From Aralia elata (Eukaryota > Streptophyta > Magnoliopsida > Apiales > Araliaceae), in contig CM068383.1 of assembly GCA_034770075.1 (NCBI GenBank), forward strand, positions 33,981,094-34,045,093: 64,000 nucleotides of DNA. Reading direction: 5' to 3'. Each line of letters starts with the position of its first letter. The stretch's first letter is position 1. The notes below the pieces were generated by a model. The model saw nothing but the letters and a program-made list of their open reading frames with translations, was not told the origin of the DNA and searched no databases. Shown here piece by piece: positions 58,706 through 64,000 of the stretch. A program made the translations under genes and the position numbers.

Positions 58706-59815
58706 CTTGATAATCACTTATCGTCTGACTTCTTGATATTAGCTTGATAATTATTGACTATCTGACTATGTGTTAATTACTATCAACGTCGTCATAGCTT
58801 TATACCCCACAACTGAAAGTTTGTGCAAATGCAAAGTGAAGGCTGTCACATGAGGTCGATTCTGTCGCCAACGTTGCTTTGAATTAAGGCTTTGTACCCG
58901 ATCAAAAGGTTGAATAGCCTTCTTCGTCTAATCATACTCACGATCGTGCTCCACGGTTGCTTGTCAGAATTAATCCGATTCCTATCAAGCCAAATAAAAT
59001 CCCCCTTTCACGCGGATCATCGTATCCCGGGAAAACTATGCTTGACAAATGCCAGATGATCGTACCGTTGAAGATTGAATTGACATGAGGTAGCAATTGA
59101 TGATGATGGTGCATGCTGATGGGATTATTGCATGAGTGCCAATTTGCATGTCATCATTTCCTAGGTAGTTGACAAATGCCCCAGTGTTAAGTTGCTTTTC
59201 TTGTGATCTCCCTCATACTGGTTGCATCGATATCTCGCTGGGCTGACAAAAGATCCGGTCCTTTGACTTGTTGAAAGGTTTGGGGGATTTTTGATTTTTT
59301 ATTTTTTTTATTTTTTTTATTTTTTTTATTTTTTTTTGATTTTTTTTTTTGATTTTTTTTTTTGCCCCTACTCCGGGTTCTTTGTGACCGTTAGGGGTTC
59401 TGATGTTTGATGGCGAAGGTTTGGTCTAAGTCGGGTTTGGGTTTACCTTCGACCCATCCTTTGATCTCGCCAAGCGTATTGTCGATATCTGTCTCGTCCC
59501 GCTCGATCCCCATCAGATCGAAATATAGCTTTATACCAAAAATCGTGATCCTTCTTCAAATTTGGCCTATTGCTTGTCAGGCTAGAATGCATCAATTCGG
59601 GGTACTGCCATAAAACAAAAAAATGCTTGTCATATATATAAAACATTTCAGCACATGATCTTCTTTTTGGATAACATGACAAAATGACATGAGCGTGCAG
59701 GGATTTGAAATAAAACTCAGAATTCTAAAACCCATTGATCTTCTACTGGCCGGGATTTACTGCCATACTCCTACATTTACCCCTTCCTGGATATCACCTG
59801 CTGCACGGTCCAACT
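58706..59815 (-). other. Ogre-like 3' region without recognisable gene
   Basis: Holds a T-rich run on the plus strand (59295-59362), followed by GCCCCTACTCCGGGTTC. That phrase recurs beside another T run at 60524-60541. Read on the minus strand both give KEPGVGA followed by lysine codons. No domain was recognised from 58706 to 59290. Confidence 0.5.
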
Positions 59816-59819
59816 GGCC

Positions 59820-59975
59820 ACGGTGAGGTCAAGTAATGGAGCTCATTAGGAGGTGCATGGATCGCATTGGCATGAATCTGGCATTGATGGCATTTCTTGA
59901 CATGAGTATGGCAGTCAGTTTTCGTGGTTAGCCAGTAGTAACCCGTTCACATGATTTTCTTTGCCAAAATGTTCT
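59820..59975 (-). pseudogene. Ogre/Tat-like integrase zinc finger region
   Basis: Minus strand: ILAKKIM, a TGA (CGA expected before TGYYW), TGYYWLTTKTDCHTHVKK, CHQCQIHANAIHAPPNELHY and LTSPWPVG. CHQCQ with the upstream histidine forms the HHCC finger of integrase. The IHAPPNELH...SPWP phrase is characteristic of Tat-lineage pol. The catalytic core beyond is not preserved. Confidence 0.85.
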
Positions 59976-60077
59976 GCTCATATGGCTCTGCACACATCGC
60001 CATGTACTTCATTCATTAATCTATGGGCTTCTTCGGCTTTCCAGATATCTCAGCAGTCCCGTAGCTTAGGAAGAATT

Positions 60078-60480
60078 TCACTGCCCATCTTTGGATTCTC
60101 TTTCCTCGGTCAGATCTGCATTTTCGGAAGAGGAGCTGTTTCGAAGGAACTCTTTAATGTTTTGATACCAAGCCCATTCAGGGAGGGCGTCACTATGGGA
60201 GATCTCTCCGATCTGATCCTCATAGGCCGGACAAGCATGTGCCACAATTCCTAGGGCTAATCTCAGTCCTAGGATGCATCCCTCGTATTCGGCCGTTTTG
60301 TTGGAGTGGCAGAACTGTAATTTCATGGCTACCAGCTTCTGCCATTTGGATTGATGCAGTATGGACTTTACGACCTCCCAGTTGGGTCCTAGGGGCAATC
60401 TCACAAAACAAACAATGGCCGTAGTTTAGTACTGAGCCAGTTACAAGTTGGCAGATGCATGTCAACACTGATGCCTGATT
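60078..60480 (-). pseudogene. Ogre/Tat-like RNase H domain, partial
   Basis: Minus strand: KLVAMKLQFCHSNKTAEYEG then CILGLRLALGI, which fits the AEYEACI-GL motif of the extra RNase H in Tat/Ogre pol. A helical, charged linker follows (DALPEWAWYQNIKEFLRNSS). The domain start and the last catalytic residues are not intact. Confidence 0.75.
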
Positions 60481-61245
60481 ATTATTCTTTCTCTTCTTTT
60501 TTTTTTTTTTTTGGTGGTCGAATATGCCCCTACTCCGGGTTCTTTGTCATCGTTATGCCACGCTTTCACGGTTCTCTAATCTTATCCTGCAAAACAAGGT
60601 CAGTGTTTGATGACAGGATAATATTTAGAAGTTTTAGGAAACCTTGGTACGTGGCACGGATTGCCTTCCTGCAAAACCATGTCAGTATTCTCTTTATATG
60701 TGCAGGTGATGTAATCACATGATACATGAAATATTTATTACGATGATGATGGTATGACAGTTGTATGTCATTTGTATGACATTTATTTATTTGACTAAAC
60801 GATAAAAGGGCATGAAGAAGCTTCCCTTTCGTTAGGTTTATCAGAGGCTGACCTACCCTAGGGTTACTCTCGCGGGCTTTTCGGCATGAAGGTCCCCAAA
60901 TCTTCGTAATCTACTCGTCTGAATCCTTTCGATTGGAGCGGATTTGGGTGGTGCGTTTCCTGAGCCATCTCCGGGGAGCAGCCCCTTCGAGTCCAGTAAT
61001 AAGCAACCGACAGGTTCGCCTCAGGAGGAGGTACTCTCTCAACATACATTCACATTCATCGTCCTCACCGTATGCAAATGATTACTTTGAAGTAAAGCAA
61101 ACCCATTTAATCATTCATTTATTGGGAAAAAACACACATTCACACAACAAAAGGAAAAATCAAAATATCGCATACACACACATTTTATGAATCTTAAAAG
61201 GATAGGATAGCATCAAGATTTGAACGCGGCTTAAGCCCTCTAATT
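60481..61245 (-). other. Ogre-like leader and deleted internal region
   Basis: Between the PBS and RNase H only about 0.75 kb remains. It has a T run at 60492-60511 and the KEPGVGA repeat phrase, then no recognisable gag, protease or RT. Evidence of a large internal deletion. Confidence 0.5.
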
Positions 61246-61263
61246 TCCCCAGCAGAGTCGCCA
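61246..61263 (-). promoter_or_regulatory. Primer binding site, Ogre type (tRNA-Arg)
   Basis: Minus strand TGGCGACTCTGCTGGGGA, two bases from the LTR end at 61266. It matches the primer site typical of Tat/Ogre elements. The tRNA-Arg assignment is from family knowledge. Confidence 0.88.
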
Positions 61264-61265
61264 GC

Positions 61266-63287
61266 TGTCGACGCCAGTTTTTTCGCCTCTAAATGCGATT
61301 AGTGTCCTTTTCCGATTTTAGCCTTTTGATTAGGTGATTTTGGGAAAAAGGGTCGGCATTGATGTTGACGGGGTTTTGAAAGATCGTTTTTTATGATGAG
61401 CCAATTAACCAGAGTCGCCGGTTGGTATATTTGAAATGGATGTACTAACTCATTCGAATTTTCGTTTTTTTATAAATCGCTGGCTCATATGTGACTCCGA
61501 ATTAATTGGTCTGCGAATCGAGATTCATAGAGTTCGGGGGCTTGCTTAAGCGAGGGGAAGGTGTTAGGCACCCCTCGACTTCCGTGAAACACGGTTACCG
61601 CAATCTTGATACTTTCCTATCCTTTAATTCATGAAATGTGTGTATATGCGCGCGTGTGTGTGTGTGTGCCTACGTGAATGTTGTGGTGAGTTTGTATGAA
61701 AGAATCATTTGGATTTTTTTAGGGAAAATCGTGTTTTGATTTGAGAATGCTTCGGAATGTCCTTCGATTTATACGAGAAAGCTTGATTCTTTATAAGAAA
61801 GGTTTGATTTTAATTGTCAAAACATATGAGATTTTCATTAGGTGTCGTTTTGGTAAAACAAGAGTTTTAAACCTTCGCCAAAATAGGAATCGAGATCTAT
61901 ACGTTGCTTTCATAAAATGATGGGCAATTTCTAGGATCTCTTTAACCCTATGCACAACGGTTTAATAAAACGTCATTTATTTATAAAATCATTTTGTGAT
62001 GTTTGAAAATGATTTTCTTTAGCTTTCTCGTTAAATAGGAATCGACATTCGTTAGCACTTCTCATTTTAAGCCTCGTGATGCTAACAACCTAATTTGATT
62101 GATTTTACGAAAATCTTAATCTTTTAGCTTTGAAATCAATTTCGTGTCATAAATCAAATCAAGCATAAACACGCGTCGGGGCTATTCATGGGCATGTAAG
62201 CCATCAAAATAACCCCAAACGCCTACAATCACAAGTTTCACTATTTCGGGGCCTTAAACACGATTCTCGCCTTGGCGTCGTTTTAAGGCCCGACGATTAC
62301 ATATTTACAATGAAAGGTACATCGAATTTATTACATATATCAAAAGATGTCCATCATCGAATTTGGACCACGGGGTCGCGCTCCTAGGCTCACATCCAAA
62401 ATCGCTACACACCAACAAGATCCTAAAAATAACAATCTAAATAAACTATGCATAATACATCATTACAACGAGCTAAAATTCACCAAATGGATATCATCGG
62501 GCCATTAGGAGGAATTTCGTTGCATTTGGGAACCCTCACTAATAGCCCTCAATCCATGGATTCACAACAATATACAAGAAAAACTACATTTAATTTAACC
62601 AAATAATATGATATAAATTGCTATAACGAAGGGAAATTTCACCTTGCAAATGAACTCAAATGGATGCAAACTTGTGTATTCGAATAGGATAAAAAGTATA
62701 TTTGGTACAATCAAAATCAAAAGAGTATAAATTCTCTCTTTTTTTCTCTCTTTTCTTCCTATTTGGTTGCAAGATTTGCTCTCTTTTCCTTCTATTTCCG
62801 TGCTTCTTGCTGCTGCAAAATTCTTCTTCTTTTTCAAATCTGCTGAACCTCTAACCCCCTGTATGCTGCAACGAAAATGAGCTGAAATAGGCTGGCTGGC
62901 CGCCTGCCTTCCACTCACCTGATTTCGAGTTCCGTGTTTCGAGATCCGTGTTTTCAAAAGGCGCACTATTTGGCCGCAGATCAATCCGCGGCTGGACGGT
63001 TTGACTTTCTCGATTTCCGTGCCACGCCTCGATTTTTGTGCTGTAACGTCGCTTTTCACTGACAGGTTCGTATTCTGCAGTCCGGGAATTACCGAGAGAC
63101 GTGCCACCTCATTCAGGAATGCCCGCCTTGGACGGCCTTATTGTCACGTCAGCTTTGGTCGCCAATCATCGTGGTGGCTCTGAGTGTTCGCACTTATGTC
63201 CACCTTCCGTCTCGCAGGCCGGCTCATTTGACGGATTTGCCCTCCTGTCAGGGTTAGTATACAAAGTGCAAAATTTGGGTGTCTACA
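61266..63287 (-). repeat. 5' LTR of the Ogre-like element
   Basis: 2022 bases, element sense TGTAGACACCC ... GGCGTCGACA, with the PBS just beyond. It holds a short GTGTGT microsatellite (61644-61668). The 170-codon minus-strand frame at 62595-63107 has no recognisable motif and low-complexity, basic composition; I treat it as LTR sequence. Confidence 0.85.
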
Positions 63288-63290
63288 GTA

Positions 63291-64000
63291 TGCTTTAAAT
63301 GTCAAGGCAGGGGACATATTGTAAATCAATGCCCAAATCAAAGAACTATGGTATTGCTTGATAATGGGGATTTGGAGACCGAGGAAGAAGATAGTGACAA
63401 TGACTCTATGCCACCGTTAGAGGAAGATAGAGAGGTTGCTATGCATGGCGAAGTGTTAGTTACACGGAGAATGCTTAGTACACAGGTAAAGGAAGAAAGC
63501 AGCGAGCAAAGAGAGAATCTATTTCATACTAGATGCATGGTAAATGGTAAGATCTGTTGTGTTGTAATTGATGGTGGGAGCTGTACAAATGTGGCAAGCA
63601 TCACAATGGTGGAGAAATTGGGACTTACAACATCCAAACATCCTCACCCATACCGATTGCAGTGGCTCAATGACAGCGGCGACATCAAAGTTACCAAGCA
63701 AGTATCAGTACCGTTTACAATTGGGAAGTATGTTGATGAGATCCTTTGTGATGTAGTTCCTATGCAGGCAGGTCATTTACTACTTGGGAGACCTTGGCAG
63801 TTCGATCGGCGAGTAAAACACGACGGTTTTACTAATAAGTACTCTTTTGTTCACAATCAAAGAAAAGTTACCTTGTGTCCTATGTCACCAAAACAGGTGC
63901 ATGAGGATCAAATACACTTACAGAGAGATCATGAAAAGAAAACAAAAGAGAGAGAAAAAAAGAAAGGAGAAGAGAGAAAAACAAATATTTTTGCAAAAAG
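63291..64000 (+). CDS. CRM-like Ty3/gypsy gag zinc knuckle and protease, open, partial
   Basis: An uninterrupted frame of about 236 codons enters from the Ogre-like LTR edge and leaves the window. It starts with the knuckle CFKCQGRGHIVNQC. An acidic linker follows (DNGDLETEEEDSDNDS), then ENLFHTRCMVNGKICCVVID, the protease strand VVIDGGSCTNVAS, GLTTSKHPHPYRLQWLNDSG, LCDVVPMQAGHLLLGRPWQF, KHDGFTNKYSFVHN and a lysine- and glutamate-rich tail. The DGGSC site and the GRPWQFDR...HDG phrase resemble CRM-lineage chromoviruses (recalled). No start codon is seen because the Ogre-like LTR cuts the gene. It is the only pol segment here without a stop. Confidence 0.78.

Larger units (their letters stand above)
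57888..63287 (-). mobile_element. Tat/Ogre-like element, minus strand, deleted
   Basis: The right end is a full LTR whose element-sense start is TGTAGACACCCAAATTTTG (63287), typical of Ogre. The PBS TGGCGACTCTGCTGGGGA is at 61263-61246. Only 0.8 kb separates the PBS from RNase H, so gag, protease and most of RT are deleted. Then follow the integrase zinc finger and a long 3' region with tandem repeats. The 3' LTR is not found. The junction with Copia 2 at 57888 marks the left edge, but the identity of 57888-58150 is uncertain. Confidence 0.7.

Noticed and set aside
58318..58717. Repeated frames with IKP(K/E)GCL(Y/H)(I/T)WCPKA
   Set aside because: By-product of the 160-190 base tandem repeat, open in parallel copies; no independent coding evidence.
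62595..63107. A 170-codon minus-strand frame
   Set aside because: Lies wholly in the Ogre-like LTR, shows no motif and has biased composition; not supported as a gene.

Overview
This is nuclear DNA of a flowering plant, almost certainly a dicot with a large, transposon-rich genome. No host gene, tRNA, rRNA or bacterial feature could be supported. Nearly all of the 64 kb is a nested stack of LTR retrotransposons: Ty3/gypsy Tekay-like chromoviruses, Athila, Tat/Ogre-like and probably CRM-like elements, plus Ty1/copia. Diagnostic evidence includes tRNA primer sites of Athila, Ogre and copia type, polypurine tracts, LTR termini of the TG...CA kind, target-site duplications (TSDs), and polyprotein domains (gag, protease, RT, RNase H, integrase, chromodomain). 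The species cannot be named from the sequence.

Layout. 1-4388 is the 3' part of a plus-strand Tekay-like element (integrase, chromodomain, PPT, 3' LTR). It sits in an Athila-type LTR fragment on the minus strand (4389-5039), which itself lies in the protease region of an old Athila element, 'Athila A'. Athila A is the backbone of the left half. Its pol is at 5040-8340 and its leader to ORF2 at 8341-9298. A minus-strand Tekay-like element ('Tekay 2', 9299-24950, TSD GTTGG) then splits it. Athila A resumes at 24951-25288 with the start of its downstream ORF2. A nearly full-length second Athila ('Athila B', 25289-36769, TSD CCGGG) splits it again, and the rest of ORF2 follows at 36770-37725. Tekay 2's left LTR also carries a deleted third Tekay-like insertion (10359-13034).

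Right half. Fragments of a minus-strand Tekay-like LTR ('LTR D', about 37740-38030 and 49596-50162) are separated by a plus-strand solo Tekay-like LTR ('LTR C', 38031-49595). LTR C is split in turn by a minus-strand copia element ('Copia 1', 38654-46998). A plus-strand relative ('Copia 2', 50190-57887) follows. It runs into a deleted minus-strand Tat/Ogre-like element (57888-63287) with a complete 5' LTR and PBS. The last 0.7 kb (63288-64000) is an open gag-protease reading frame of CRM-like type that leaves the window.

All polyproteins except the last are broken by stops and frameshifts, many of the stops fitting C-to-T decay of CAA, CAG, CGA and TGG codons. The notable signals are structural: a hairpin with a constant AGGA loop and compensating stem changes beside the polypurine tract of three Tekay-like elements; GC-rich self-complementary repeat cassettes in unrelated retrotransposon lineages; two copia copies that share the same integrase deletion and the same loss of a catalytic RT aspartate, suggesting a non-autonomous family; a short ORF kept open in copia LTRs; and an ORF that fuses LTR sequence to the leader of Tekay 2.
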